Made by a program: the position numbers and the translations under genes
Shown: positions 1 through 9,556 of the stretch, piece by piece
Position numbering within the stretch: the stretch's first letter is position 1
Layout: each line of letters opens with the position of its first letter
Notes under the pieces: model-generated
What the model saw: only the letters and a program-made list of their open reading frames with translations
Told to the model about the DNA's origin: nothing
Database searches by the model: none
Assembly: GCF_900109855.1 (NCBI RefSeq)
Contig: NZ_FOBO01000004.1
Span: forward strand, 186,001 to 250,000
Source: Roseovarius tolerans
GTDB taxonomy: Bacteria; Pseudomonadota; Alphaproteobacteria; Rhodobacterales; Rhodobacteraceae
Reading direction: 5' to 3'
Length of the DNA stretch: 64,000 nt

Positions 1-473
1 GCGACCCCGTAGAGCAGCAGAACCGAGGCCCAACCGCCGACAAACGCCGCAAGCGGCACGGTGTAGATGCCGATGAGGGACTGGAGCGCCGGGGGCAGCA
101 GCCCGCCCAGCACGATGGCGGTGATCGCGCCGAGGCCCGCGCCTGCGCTCACGCCGACGATGCCGGGATCGGCGAGCGGGTTGCGAAAAAGCCCCTGCAT
201 CACCGCGCCCGACACGGCGAGTGCCGCACCGACGAGCGCGCCCATGGCGATGCGGGGCAGGCGCACCTCCCACAGGATGATGCGGGCGAGGGTGTCGTCC
301 TGCGCGCTGCCGGTGACGAGGCCGAGAAGCGAGACGCCCGACGCGCCGCTTTCAAGGCTGATCGCGCAGACCGCAATGAGCAGCAGCCCGAGCCACAGAT
401 GCGCCTGCCGCGCGGTGGCGCGGCGGTCGCGGGGCTGCGCCTCGATCATCTTAGCTTGGGTCAGTGTCATCAT
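1..473 (-). CDS. hmuU: HmuU, haem ABC transporter permease (FecCD family), partial
   Basis: N-terminal part of an inner-membrane permease of the FecCD family, which moves haem delivered by the periplasmic HmuT. About 157 codons are present and the gene runs off the left edge. A hydrophobic segment near residues 25-40 is followed by family-typical stretches: [19 protein letters not shown], then [18 protein letters not shown]. The start is at two adjacent ATG codons (473 or 470), overlapping the end of hmuT by about 20 bases, so the genes are probably translationally coupled. Function follows from family and from the hmuS-hmuT order upstream. The ATPase HmuV would be expected beyond the window. 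Confidence 0.9.
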   Translation of the reverse strand, partial: MMTLTQAKMIEAQPRDRRATARQAHLWLGLLLIAVCAISLESGASGVSLLGLVTGSAQDDTLARIILWEVRLPRIAMGALVGAALAVSGAVMQGLFRNPLADPGIVGVSAGAGLGAITAIVLGGLLPPALQSLIGIYTVPLAAFVGGWASVLLLYGV

Positions 474-1335
474 CGGCCCCGGGCGTTGCATAGATGGCGC
501 GGTGCAGGTCGCGCGCGGCCTGCGCGGTGCGCGGACCGAAGCCCAGAAGATAGAGCCCCTGCATGCGGATCACCGCGCCGGTCGTGGCGGCGGGGGTGGT
601 GCGGATCGCGGGCATGGACAAGAGCACCTCGTCCTCGATGGCGTGATCGCCGCCACGATCCATCATCAGGATCACGTCGGGGGCGGCGCGGCTGACCGCC
701 TCGTCGGTGATCTGCTTGTAGCCCTCGAATGCGTCCACGGCATTGACCGCGCCCGCCATGTCGATGATGCCCGCCGCCTGCGTGCCGGTGCCACCGGCGA
801 GGATGCGCCCGCCCTGCAGGCTGAGGATGAAGAGGACGCGCCTGGCATCGCCGGGGGCGATTTGCGCGGTTGCCTTGGCGGTCGCCTCGAGCGCGGCGCG
901 GGTCTCGGCGATGAGCGTCGCGGCGCGGTCGGGCAGGCCGAGCGCATGGCCCACCACGGCGATCTTTTCAAGGATGCCGGGGCCGTCACTGGCCTCGGGC
1001 ACGGTGGTGAACGGCAGGCCCGAGGCTTTGAGCACGTTGATCGTCTCGGGCGGGCCCGCGCCCTCGATGGCGAGAATCCGGTCGGGGGCGACCGAGAGCA
1101 CGCCCTCGGGGCTGAGCGCGCGGGCATAGCCCACATCGGGCAGGCCGGTCACCTCGGGCGGGTAGGTGGAGGTGGTGTCGCGCGCCACCAGCCGGTCGCC
1201 CGCGCCGAGCGCGTGGACGATCTCGGTCACCGAGCCACCGATCGAGAGCAGGCGGTCGCGGGACTGGCCGAAGGCGGGCAGGGCGCAGAGCGCGGTGGCC
1301 TGCGCGAGCAGGGTGCGGCGGGTGAGACGGGTCAT
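451..1335 (-). CDS. hmuT: HmuT, periplasmic haem-binding protein
   Basis: A 294-residue substrate-binding protein of the haem ABC transporter. The N-terminus has a Tat-like signal (TRRTLL followed by a hydrophobic run to about residue 22). The mature part follows the BtuF/FhuD-type helical-backbone layout, opening with [19 protein letters not shown] and with [10 protein letters not shown] near residue 85. The chosen ATG overlaps the hmuS stop by four bases (ATGA), and its end overlaps hmuU. A much longer open frame continues upstream, but it lies antisense-like inside hmuS and lacks signal-peptide logic, so it was trimmed. Confidence 0.92.
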   Translation of the reverse strand: MTRLTRRTLLAQATALCALPAFGQSRDRLLSIGGSVTEIVHALGAGDRLVARDTTSTYPPEVTGLPDVGYARALSPEGVLSVAPDRILAIEGAGPPETINVLKASGLPFTTVPEASDGPGILEKIAVVGHALGLPDRAATLIAETRAALEATAKATAQIAPGDARRVLFILSLQGGRILAGGTGTQAAGIIDMAGAVNAVDAFEGYKQITDEAVSRAAPDVILMMDRGGDHAIEDEVLLSMPAIRTTPAATTGAVIRMQGLYLLGFGPRTAQAARDLHRAIYATPGADDDTDPS

Positions 1336-2380
1336 GCGGGCACCTCTGCGTCGGCGCGGTCGGGCAGGGCGGCGACATGCGCGCCGAAGGCCGGGCGGTG
1401 GTCGCGGTCGTCCTTGCGCAGGCCGAAGATTTGCAGGATCAGCCCGCCTTCGGCATCGAACGCCTCGACCGAGATGGCGGGGCCGCGCTGGGTGGGTTTC
1501 TCGACTGCCCAGACCTCTGTGATATGGTCGCGGCGCAGGTGCAGGTTGAAGCCGGGATCGAGCACGTTCTGCCACGGGCCCATGGCCTTGAGCGTGTGGA
1601 CCGGGCCGGAATAGATCTGGATGCAGCCGCGATTGCCGACGAAGATCATCGCCTCGGTGGCGTCTTCGGCGAGGCGGGTGAGGAGTGTGTCCACGGCCCC
1701 GGGTGCCAGCGCGCGCACAAAGGGCGCGCCCGCGATGCGGTAGGCGCCGAGGCGGTTCATCCTGAGTTTGGAGGTCAGGCGCAGGAACTGGTGGGTGTCG
1801 GTCAGGCGCTGCCATTCGTCGCGCAGGATATCGACCTTTTCGGGGTTGGATTTCGCCGGTTCGGTGGGCTGGCGCGGGGCCACGTCGAGGGTCTGGCCCT
1901 GATCTGGCAGGGCCTGCGACAGGCGCAGCGCGTCCCATGCGGCGAGCGAGGAGGCGTCGCGCAGGAAGATCTTGTGCACCGCGTCGCCTGCGGCATCGAA
2001 GACCTGAAGGCGGCGGCGGGGGCCGGTGTCGGCCTCGGTCTCGACCATGAAGGCGTGGCACCAATGGCTGGGAAAGAGGCGCAGGTCGATCTCGGGGGTG
2101 AGTATCATCGCGGCGTGTTTGCCGCTGTGATAGTTGTCGTAGCGCCCGACCTTTTCATGCACGCAGGAGGGGTTGCGGGTGAGCGCCATCACCTCGCCGA
2201 GTTTCTGCGCCGCCGCCATCACCTGATCGGGATGCGCCGGGATGCGCGTGGCACCCGCGCCAGTGGAGGCGGCGACAAGCTGGGCCTCGGAAATGCCCAA
2301 GGTGTCGGCCTGATCGCGGCTGCGCAGTTTCGGGTTCTCGGCCTGAAAGGCGCGGATTGTTTCGGGGGTTATGGGGGCAT
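1332..2380 (-). CDS. hmuS: HmuS, haem-degrading/haem-transport protein, apparent 1-nt frameshift at the start
   Basis: Cytoplasmic haem-handling protein of the HemS/ChuX-HutX fold, with two tandem halves as expected of HmuS. Family homology begins upstream of the first in-frame start (TTG at 2300): the frame reads ITPETIRAF, then NPKLRSRDQAD, directly ahead of LGISEAQL, but contains no ATG, GTG or TTG. An ATG at 2378-2380 with a good ribosome site (AGAGG) sits just before a run of five C (2373-2377, minus strand). As given it reads ATG CCC CCA TAA; one more C would give Met-Pro-Pro-Ile-Thr-Pro and a normal length of about 350 residues. Either a sequencing or true 1-base deletion has occurred, or translation starts at TTG 2300 with a shortened product (322 residues). 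Confidence 0.85.
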
Positions 2381-2468
2381 GCCTACCTCTTGATCTGATG
2401 CAAAGGGGTGGCTGCGTCGCGGTCGATGCGGACGTGGCTTATGTGACGATCCAGGTGAATCGCAATGT

Positions 2469-2483
2469 TGACTCTTTTAGTCA
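2469..2483. promoter_or_regulatory. Candidate RirA iron-responsive operator (IRO box)
   Basis: TGACTCTTTTAGTCA fits the TGA-N9-TCA iron-responsive operator pattern described for RirA in alphaproteobacteria, and is itself an inverted repeat (TGACT/AGTCA). It overlaps a possible -35 hexamer (TTGACT, 2468-2473) facing the receptor gene. It lies in the divergent gap between hmuS and the TonB receptor, where it could control both directions. Assignment to RirA rather than another Fe regulator is inference. Confidence 0.6.
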
Positions 2484-2622
2484 CAAATGGGTAAGGGGTG
2501 CAAGAGCGCAGGCCGAACGTCGGCGTATCGCACTCATTTCAACCAAAACGACCGTGCCAGCCTTTCGCAAGCACAGCGGCGTGAAAGCCAATGTCTGCAA
2601 GACGAGAAGGGGACACGGGGAC

Positions 2623-4632
2623 ATGACAAAACATCTGAGACTCGCGCTATTGACGAGCACCTGCCTGTGCGCGGCGGCACCATTGCTGGCGCAGGACGGC
2701 GCGGAGGGATTTCTGGGGACGCTGACGCTGGGCGAGAGCAAGCGGGCGGTGCAGACAGAGACCGCAACTCCGGTGACGGTGATCGACGAGGAGGAACTGC
2801 GCGACCGGCAGGCCGGATCGGTGGCCGAATTGCTGGTCACGGTGCCGTCGGTGGCGCTGGTCAATGGCGACACGGCGCAGGGGTCGGGTATCTCGATCCG
2901 GGGGTTCGGGTCGAACAGCACCTTCGGCACCGATCAGAAGGTCCTGATACAGGTGGACGGGGCGACGCGGGGGGCAGAAGAGCTTTACCGTATCGGCACG
3001 CAATTGTTCACCGATCCGTTTCTCTTCCGGGAGGTGGAGGTGCTGCGCGGCACGGTGGGCTCGTTCGAATACGGCTCTGGCGTGGTCGGTGGTGTCGTGC
3101 GGCTGGAGACCATCGACCCCGAGGATGTGACCGGTGGTGAGACCGGCCTCGCGCTGCGGCAGACGGTGGAGTTTCAGACCAATGGCAACGGTGTCACCAC
3201 ATCGACCATCGGGGCGTGGCAGGTGAATGAGGATCTGGGGTTCATGTTCAACTACGTGGATCGCAGCCTTGGTTTTCCGGAGGATGGCAACGGCGACGTG
3301 ATCAACCCCGGACGCGACCGGATCGACGATCCGTCGTGGTTGATCAAGGGCAAGTATCGCTTTGGCGATGACAAGGCGCATTCGCTGGAGGCGAGTTTCC
3401 AGGAGACGCAAAGTTCGCAATTCGATGTGCCCTATGACAGTTTCGGAAACCTCACGTTTTTCGGCAATGTCGACCGCGAGATCGAGAGCAAGACCACGAT
3501 CCTGAGCTATGGCTACAACCCGCTGAACGATCTGGTGGACCTGTCGCTGCAATATTCGCATGTCGACGAGGTGATCACGCAGGCGGCGGTTTCGTGCCCC
3601 GGAAGCCCGCCTGCGCCGACGTCGATCTGCTCGGACCTGCTGGATGCCGATCACGAGTATGAGACGACCACGCTGACCCTCAAGAACACGGCGTTCTTTC
3701 AGACCGGGGCGCTGGTGCATGACCTGACGACAGGGATCGAGTATATCAACCGCGAGCGGGTCAATGCGTTTGCAGCACCCGGGGGCGAGGATGAACGCTG
3801 GGCGTTCTTTGCGGTCAACGAGATCGACATCGGCGAGGCGTGGACGGTGACGCCCGCGATTCGCTATGAAAGTTCGACCGTGAAGGGCGACACCGCCCCC
3901 AATGACGGGACGTTCAGCAAGGATGCGCTGATGGGCGGGCTGTCACTGCGCTATGCGTTCGGCAACGGCTTTGCGGTCTTTGGCAGTGCGGCCTATACCG
4001 AGGTGATGCCGATCATCGACGATCTGGAATTTCCGGGCCGCGTGACGCGCAGCGAGAAGTCGCGCAGCTACGAGGTGGGCTTTTCCTACGAGCGGCGCGG
4101 CGCGCTGCGGGCCGGGGATCAACTGGCGCTCAAGGTCAATTATTTCGACAGCGAGTTGTGGGATGTGAATTCCTTTGTCGATGCCACGGCGGCGCAGAAC
4201 CCGCTGGAGGAAATCCGCACCGAAGGGGTGGAGATCGAGGCCTCTTATGCAATGGAGAACGGGTTCTACATCGATCTCAACGCCACCCTTGCGGAGGGTG
4301 AGGAGGTCACGCAGGCGGGGCTGGTGAGCGACTGGCGCAATCAGGCGGCGGATAACCTGCGGCTGACGGTCGGCAAGGTGTTCAACGACATCTACGATCT
4401 GAGCTGGGAGGTGGTGAGTGCCGATGCGATCACCGTGAACGGGGCGCGCGACGCGGGCTACACGGCGCATAACCTGCGCGCCACGATCGCCCCCAAGGGC
4501 AAGGGCGTCTGGGAGAACACCGAGTTCCGGGTCGGGATCGACAACGTGTTCGACGCACAGTTCACGCCCAATCTGGCGACGCGGCCCGCGGTGGGGCGGA
4601 ACTTCAAGTTCACGCTGGCCAAGACGTTCTGA
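2623..4632 (+). CDS. hmuR: TonB-dependent haem receptor (HmuR-like)
   Basis: A 669-residue outer-membrane receptor. A signal peptide (residues 1 to about 23, ending LLAQ) is followed by a plug domain: TPVTVIDEEEL near residues 47-57, then GISIRGFGSN and VEVLRGTVGSFEYGSGVVGG. A beta-barrel follows, ending in the aromatic terminus KFTLAKTF typical of outer-membrane insertion. The ATG at 2623 was chosen because it begins the signal peptide; the open frame extends 84 codons further upstream through the regulatory gap. Haem specificity is inferred from the divergent hmuSTU genes. Confidence 0.88.
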   Translation: MTKHLRLALLTSTCLCAAAPLLAQDGAEGFLGTLTLGESKRAVQTETATPVTVIDEEELRDRQAGSVAELLVTVPSVALVNGDTAQGSGISIRGFGSNSTFGTDQKVLIQVDGATRGAEELYRIGTQLFTDPFLFREVEVLRGTVGSFEYGSGVVGGVVRLETIDPEDVTGGETGLALRQTVEFQTNGNGVTTSTIGAWQVNEDLGFMFNYVDRSLGFPEDGNGDVINPGRDRIDDPSWLIKGKYRFGDDKAHSLEASFQETQSSQFDVPYDSFGNLTFFGNVDREIESKTTILSYGYNPLNDLVDLSLQYSHVDEVITQAAVSCPGSPPAPTSICSDLLDADHEYETTTLTLKNTAFFQTGALVHDLTTGIEYINRERVNAFAAPGGEDERWAFFAVNEIDIGEAWTVTPAIRYESSTVKGDTAPNDGTFSKDALMGGLSLRYAFGNGFAVFGSAAYTEVMPIIDDLEFPGRVTRSEKSRSYEVGFSYERRGALRAGDQLALKVNYFDSELWDVNSFVDATAAQNPLEEIRTEGVEIEASYAMENGFYIDLNATLAEGEEVTQAGLVSDWRNQAADNLRLTVGKVFNDIYDLSWEVVSADAITVNGARDAGYTAHNLRATIAPKGKGVWENTEFRVGIDNVFDAQFTPNLATRPAVGRNFKFTLAKTF

Positions 4633-4644
4633 GGTGTGGGATGG

Positions 4645-4673
4645 GGCCTGCCGCGTCTTGCGCGCGGCGGGCC
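4645..4673 (+). terminator. Hairpin after hmuR
   Basis: GGCCTGCCGCG (4645-4655) pairs with CGCGGCGGGCC (4663-4673) with one wobble, around a 7-nt loop, followed by TTT. It lies 12 bases after the receptor stop and between convergent genes, so it is probably a terminator, though the T-tract is weak. Confidence 0.5.
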
Positions 4674-4686
4674 TTTGGCGTGTCTG

Positions 4687-5976
4687 TCAGCCCGCGATGA
4701 GCCCGCGATAGAGATCGACCACCGGGTCGGGGCCAAGCGTCACGTCATCGAAGCCGAGCACCGCGCCGCGTGCCACGTCGCGGGTCATCGCCACGCCATG
4801 CGCAAGCCCGATGGGCAGGGCATGGCCTGCGCGCGCGATGGGCTGTGCCTTGCCCCAGACGGTATAACCGCCCTCGCCGTCGAGTACCTCTCCGGCCTTG
4901 AGGTCGCGCTTGGCCACCGCCGCCACGGTGCCGCGCATCTCGCGCGACTGGCCGGTGGGCTCGTGGCGCAGGGCGGCACTGAGGACCGAGACCGACAATT
5001 CCAGACCGATCAGGTGGAAGGGTTTGTACATCGAGGCAAAGCGCCCGGTGGAATCGGTGGGCAACCCGTATTGTTTGAAACAGGCGGCGGCGTAGTCATT
5101 GGGGGCCTCCAGCACCACGTAGACGCCCCATCGCAGATCGCGGAACACCGGGCGGCCGTCGCGTTCGAGCGACGACACCGTTTCGGCCATGCCGCGCCGG
5201 TCAAGCTGGCCGCCCACCTCGCGCGGGCGCAGCACATGGGCGAGATCATCGACGCCGCAGGGCGGGAAGGCGAGGCCGCTATCGGGCACGTCGAGACCGC
5301 AGGCATTGGCGATGGCGACCATCTCGATTGCGCTCTTGGTGCCGTCGAGGAAGGAGTTGAACATCTGCGGGTTCATGCCCGCCGCCGCGGCCTCCTGCGC
5401 CGTCAGACCGTAATGCGACCAGACGTCATCGGGGGTCACTTCGTGATAGGCGGGCAGGTATTTGGTGCCCTTGCCGGCGGCGGTGACGTGAAAGCCGGTG
5501 GCGCGGGCCCAGTCGACCATGTCCGAGACAAGTGCCGGTTGATCGCCGTAGGCCATGGAATAGACCACGCCCGCCGCGCGCGCCTCGGACGCGAGCGCGG
5601 GACCGGCGAGCACGTCGGCCTCGACATTGACCATGACGATGTGCTTGCCCGCTGCGATGGCGGCGCGGGCATGGGTGATGCCGACGCGCGGATTGCCCGT
5701 CGCCTCGATCACCACGTCGACGTCGTCGCGCGCGGCCAGCGCCGCGCCGTCCTCGAGATAGGCGGTGGCGGCGATGCGGTCCTCGTCCCAGCCCACGGCG
5801 GCGCAGGCGCTGCGCGCGCGGTCGGGCGAGAGATCGGCGATGGCGCTGACCTCGAGCCCGGCGATGGTGGGCGCCTGGCTGAGGAACATCGAGCCGAATT
5901 TGCCTGCGCCGATGAGGCCCGCGCGCACCGGTGTGCCGCGCGCCCCTGCCTCTGCCGCCAGTCTTGCCAGGTTCAT
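4687..5976 (-). CDS. NAD(P)-dependent oxidoreductase with C-terminal SAF domain
   Basis: A 429-residue cytoplasmic protein. The N-terminal Rossmann fold shows GLIGAGKFGSM near residues 20-30; a homoserine-dehydrogenase-like middle includes DVVIEATGNPRVG. The last 80 or so residues (around VAKRDLKAGEVLDGEGGYTVWG) resemble an SAF domain. Such proteins are usually annotated as homoserine dehydrogenase-like or Gfo/Idh/MocA-like, with substrate unknown. ATG 5976 has a strong GGAGGAG site upstream. It is co-directional with and downstream of the IclR gene, and shares the divergent locus with the peptide transporter, so it may act on an amino-acid or peptide product. That role is inference. Confidence 0.8.
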   Translation of the reverse strand: MNLARLAAEAGARGTPVRAGLIGAGKFGSMFLSQAPTIAGLEVSAIADLSPDRARSACAAVGWDEDRIAATAYLEDGAALAARDDVDVVIEATGNPRVGITHARAAIAAGKHIVMVNVEADVLAGPALASEARAAGVVYSMAYGDQPALVSDMVDWARATGFHVTAAGKGTKYLPAYHEVTPDDVWSHYGLTAQEAAAAGMNPQMFNSFLDGTKSAIEMVAIANACGLDVPDSGLAFPPCGVDDLAHVLRPREVGGQLDRRGMAETVSSLERDGRPVFRDLRWGVYVVLEAPNDYAAACFKQYGLPTDSTGRFASMYKPFHLIGLELSVSVLSAALRHEPTGQSREMRGTVAAVAKRDLKAGEVLDGEGGYTVWGKAQPIARAGHALPIGLAHGVAMTRDVARGAVLGFDDVTLGPDPVVDLYRGLIAG

Positions 5977-6061
5977 GTCTGTCTCCTCCGCTTGCGTTTC
6001 GGGCGCAGGACACTCTGGCCCGGGGCGGAGTGCAAGCGGATTTTGCCGGATCGGACGCCGG

Positions 6062-6853
6062 TCACGCCCCGCCTGCGCGGTGTGCGCGGAAGGCGGGAGA
6101 GATGGCGTTGGCGGTGTCCTGCAGCTTGGGGAGAATGTCTGCGACGATGCGTTCGCGCGTCCATGTATGGGCGGAGACCGAGCATTGCACGGCGGCGAAG
6201 GCGCGTCCGTCATGGCCGATGATCGGGCTGGCGACGCCGATCTCGTTGAGAATCATCTGCCCGGTGGAGACCGCGAATCCGTCGCGGGCGGCCTCTGCGA
6301 TGCTGGTGGCGATCAGGTCGCGGTCAAGCGTGGTGCTGGGGGTGAAGGGTGTGATCGGCCATGTCTCGATGGCGTGGCGGCGCTCGTATTCGGGGAAGGT
6401 GGCGATGATCGCGCGCCCGCCCGAGGTGGAGAGCGCGGGCAGGCGCCGCCCGATGATGGTGGCCGCGAAATAGGTGCGTTTGCAGGGCAGGCGGCTGACA
6501 TAGATGATGTGATCGCCCGAGATTTCGGCGAGGTTCACGGTCTCGCCCAACTCCTGGCTGAGATTGATCAGCTTGGGCATCGCCTGACCGATCAGCGGGT
6601 CGGACCAGTAATAGGCATAGGCCATCTGCAGCCAGGCATGGGACGGGCGAAAGCGGCGGGTGACCGGGTCCTTGTCGAGCATGCCCTCGACATGCAGCGT
6701 GTTGGCGAGGCGCTGTGTGGCGCTCTTGTCCAGCCCGGTGCGCTGCGCGAGTTCACCGAGCGACAGGTCGGTATGGCCCTCGTCGAAGGCGCGCAACAGG
6801 CGCAACCCCTTGGCGAGCGATCCGACGTAGAGGGTATCCTGCTTTGTTTTCAT
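6062..6853 (-). CDS. IclR-family transcriptional regulator
   Basis: 263 residues. The N-terminal winged helix-turn-helix (about residues 10-60, LSLGELAQRTGLDKSATQRL) is followed by an IclR effector domain (GETVNLAEISGDHIIYVSR; GRAIIATFPEYE). It is transcribed away from the peptide ABC operon, with 171 bases between. A near-perfect palindrome in that gap is a plausible binding site. It probably controls the operon in response to a small-molecule effector. Confidence 0.9.
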   Translation of the reverse strand: MKTKQDTLYVGSLAKGLRLLRAFDEGHTDLSLGELAQRTGLDKSATQRLANTLHVEGMLDKDPVTRRFRPSHAWLQMAYAYYWSDPLIGQAMPKLINLSQELGETVNLAEISGDHIIYVSRLPCKRTYFAATIIGRRLPALSTSGGRAIIATFPEYERRHAIETWPITPFTPSTTLDRDLIATSIAEAARDGFAVSTGQMILNEIGVASPIIGHDGRAFAAVQCSVSAHTWTRERIVADILPKLQDTANAISPAFRAHRAGGA

Positions 6854-6942
6854 GCATCTCTCGTAAAATGTGGCCGGATGTCGCAGGCCGGGCTTGACGT
6901 GGCGAAGTATGTTCGCATTAATGGATCATATGGCGATTATAT

Positions 6943-6959
6943 GTATCATAATATGATAC
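6943..6959. promoter_or_regulatory. Palindromic candidate IclR operator
   Basis: GTATCAT (6943-6949) and ATGATAC (6953-6959) form a perfect 7-bp inverted repeat with a 3-bp spacer. It lies in an unusually AT-rich patch between the divergent IclR regulator and the peptide transporter genes, and ends 65 bases before the binding-protein ATG. Confidence 0.55.
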
Positions 6960-7024
6960 GTCAACGAAAAGCCAACATCACGCGCCTCGCCATATCGGCG
7001 CGCGACCAACATAGGGAGAGAGAC

Positions 7025-8542
7025 ATGAAACAGTCCTCTTTGAGACATGCAATTGCCGGTCTGGCGATCGTCGCGGCGTCTGGTGCGGCCTATGCCGACA
7101 AGGCCAATGACACGCTGCGCGTGGCCTTTACCAAAGAGCTGGAGAACGTCGACAGCTACTTCAATTCCTCGCGTGAGGGCGTCGTTTTGCAGCGCGCGGT
7201 CTGGGATGGGTTGATTTATCGCGATCCGGCCACCAACGAATACAAGGGCAACCTTGCCACGTCCTGGGAGTGGATCGACGACCTGACGCTTGAATTCAAG
7301 CTGCGCGAGGGCGTCACCTTTCACAACGGCGAGCCGTTCAACGCCGATGACGTGGTCTATACGGTCGATTTTGTCGCCAAGGAAGAAAGTGGCGTCAAGA
7401 CGCAGCGCAATGTGAACTGGATGAAGTCGGCCGAGAAGATCGACGAGTATACCGTGCGCATCCATCTCAAGGACAAGTTCCCGGCGGCGATCGAATTCCT
7501 GTCCGGCCCGGTGTCGATGTACCCCAATGAGTATTACGCCGAGGCGGGCCCGTCGGGCATGGGTCTGGAGCCGGTGGGCACTGGTCCCTATAAGGTGGTG
7601 TCGGTGACGCCCGGGCAGCATTTCGTGCTGGAGAAGAACGAGAATTACCATGACAGCCCCAAGGGGCAGCCCGAGATCGCCAATGTCGACATCCGCACCA
7701 TTCCGGACGTCAACACGCAGATGGCGGCGCTGTTCAGCGGGTCGCTCGACCTGATCTGGCAGGTGCCTGCGGATCAGGCGGAGAAGCTGGCGGAGATGGA
7801 TCAGTTCACCGTCTCCAACGAGTCGACGATGCGGGTGGGGTATCTGTCGATGGACGCCGCCGGGCGCTCGGGGGATACGCCGTTTACGGATGTACGCGTG
7901 CGACAGGCCGTCAACCACGCGATCAACCGTCAGGAGCTGGTCGATGCGCTGCTCAAGGGCGAATCCAAGGTGGTTTGGACGCCGTGCTTCCCCAGCCAGT
8001 TCGGCTGTGAGCAGGATGCGGCGGCACAGTATGAGTACGATCCCGAGAAGGCCAAGGCCCTGCTGGCCGAGGCGGGCTATCCCGACGGGTTCAAAACCGA
8101 GTTCTACGCCTATCGCAACCGTGAATACGCCGAGGCGATCCTGAGCTATCTCAATGCCGTGGGCATCGAGAGCGACTTCAAGTTCCTGCAGTATTCCGCG
8201 CTGCGTGAGTTGAACATGACCGGCGATGTGCCGCTGGCCTTCCTGACCTGGGGCAGCTTCTCGATCAACGACGCATCGGCGATGGTCAGCCAGTTCTTCA
8301 AGCATGGCTCGCTTGACGATGCGCGGGATGATCAGGTGCTGGCCGATCTTGAAGTGGCCGACAGCGCGACCGACCCGGAGGTGCGCAAGGAGCATTACGC
8401 CAAGGCCATCGAGCGGATCACCGAGCAGGCCTATTGGGCGCCGATGTTCTCGTACAACACCAACTACGTCTCCACCAACGAGGTGGAATACACGCCGACC
8501 GCCGACGAGGTGCTGCGGTTCACCACGATGGAGTGGAAGTGA
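7025..8542 (+). CDS. Peptide-type ABC transporter substrate-binding protein (SBP family 5)
   Basis: 505 residues, periplasmic. The signal peptide is residues 1 to about 24 (ending GAAYA). Typical SBP_bac_5 features follow: DTLRVAFTKELENVDSY, LAT-SWEWIDDLTLEFKLREG, and FHNGEPFNADDVVYTVDF. It begins at an ATG with an AGGGAGAG site. This is the first gene of a tight operon with two permeases, two ATPases, gamma-glutamyltransferase and M20 peptidase, which suggests a peptide ligand, possibly gamma-glutamyl. The ligand is inference. Confidence 0.92.
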   Translation: MKQSSLRHAIAGLAIVAASGAAYADKANDTLRVAFTKELENVDSYFNSSREGVVLQRAVWDGLIYRDPATNEYKGNLATSWEWIDDLTLEFKLREGVTFHNGEPFNADDVVYTVDFVAKEESGVKTQRNVNWMKSAEKIDEYTVRIHLKDKFPAAIEFLSGPVSMYPNEYYAEAGPSGMGLEPVGTGPYKVVSVTPGQHFVLEKNENYHDSPKGQPEIANVDIRTIPDVNTQMAALFSGSLDLIWQVPADQAEKLAEMDQFTVSNESTMRVGYLSMDAAGRSGDTPFTDVRVRQAVNHAINRQELVDALLKGESKVVWTPCFPSQFGCEQDAAAQYEYDPEKAKALLAEAGYPDGFKTEFYAYRNREYAEAILSYLNAVGIESDFKFLQYSALRELNMTGDVPLAFLTWGSFSINDASAMVSQFFKHGSLDDARDDQVLADLEVADSATDPEVRKEHYAKAIERITEQAYWAPMFSYNTNYVSTNEVEYTPTADEVLRFTTMEWK

Positions 8543-8637
8543 TCCACACCGTCTGAGCGGGGGGCCGCGATTGCGGCCCTCCGTATCCCCCGTCGCCCGC
8601 GCATCCAGCGACCTGCCAGAAAACGAGGGGCCTGCCC

Positions 8638-9555
8638 GTGCTCATATTCATTCTCAAACGACTTGGCCTTGCCGTTCTGGTGGCCTTTACCGTGTCCTTC
8701 ATCAGCTTCAGCCTGCTGTTCATGGCGGGTGATCCGGCGGCGGCGCTGGCGGGCGAGACCGCGAGCGGCGAAGATATCGAATCGATCCGCAAGCTCTATG
8801 GCTTTGATCGTCCGATGCTGGTGCAATACGGCGATTGGCTGATCTCTGCGTTGCAGTTCAACTTTGGGGAAAGCTATTATTTCCGTCTGCCGGTGTCGTC
8901 GCTGATCGTCGACCGGCTGGGCGTGACCATGACGCTGGGCGTTTGCGGGATCACCTTTGCGCTCTTGACCGCCGTGCCGCTGGGCGTGGCCGCCGCGATC
9001 CGCCCAAACTCGATCATCGACCGGGTGGCGTTGTTCCTGTCGGTGGCGGGGCAGGCGATGCCAAGCTTCTGGTTCGGCCTGATCCTGATCGTGATCTTTG
9101 CCATCCAACTGGGCTGGTTGCCGCCGTCGGGTGCCTCAAGTCCTGCGCATTTCATCATGCCAACCATCGTGCTGGGTTATTACGCGATGCCTGCGATCAT
9201 GCGTCTGACGCGGGCCGGGATGCTGGATGTGCTGTCGTCGGATTACATCCGCACCGCGCGGGCCAAGGGCGCGCCGGAGGGCCGGGTGCTGTTTCGCCAC
9301 GCGCTGCGCAACGCGATCATCCCGGTGGTGTCGCTGGCTGCGGTGCAGATGGGCTTCATGCTGGGTGGCTCGATCGTGGTCGAGTCGATCTTTGCGCTGC
9401 ACGGCGCGGGGTTCCTTGCGTGGGAGAGTATCGCGCGTAACGACCTGCCGACGGTGCAGGCGCTGATCCTCGTGTTTTCGATGTTCTACATCGTCTTCAC
9501 CTTTCTGGCCGATGTGCTGAATGCCTGGCTCGACCCCCGCATGCGGAGCAGCTGA
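8638..9555 (+). CDS. Peptide ABC transporter permease (DppB-like)
   Basis: 305 residues with six predicted membrane segments and the BPD_transp_1 EAA loop (DYIRTARAKGAPEGRVLFRHA, within about residues 200-222). The start is GTG at 8638. A family-typical long periplasmic loop follows the first helix. It pairs with the next gene, which begins 1 base after this stop. Confidence 0.92.
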   Translation: MLIFILKRLGLAVLVAFTVSFISFSLLFMAGDPAAALAGETASGEDIESIRKLYGFDRPMLVQYGDWLISALQFNFGESYYFRLPVSSLIVDRLGVTMTLGVCGITFALLTAVPLGVAAAIRPNSIIDRVALFLSVAGQAMPSFWFGLILIVIFAIQLGWLPPSGASSPAHFIMPTIVLGYYAMPAIMRLTRAGMLDVLSSDYIRTARAKGAPEGRVLFRHALRNAIIPVVSLAAVQMGFMLGGSIVVESIFALHGAGFLAWESIARNDLPTVQALILVFSMFYIVFTFLADVLNAWLDPRMRSS

Positions 9556-9556
9556 G

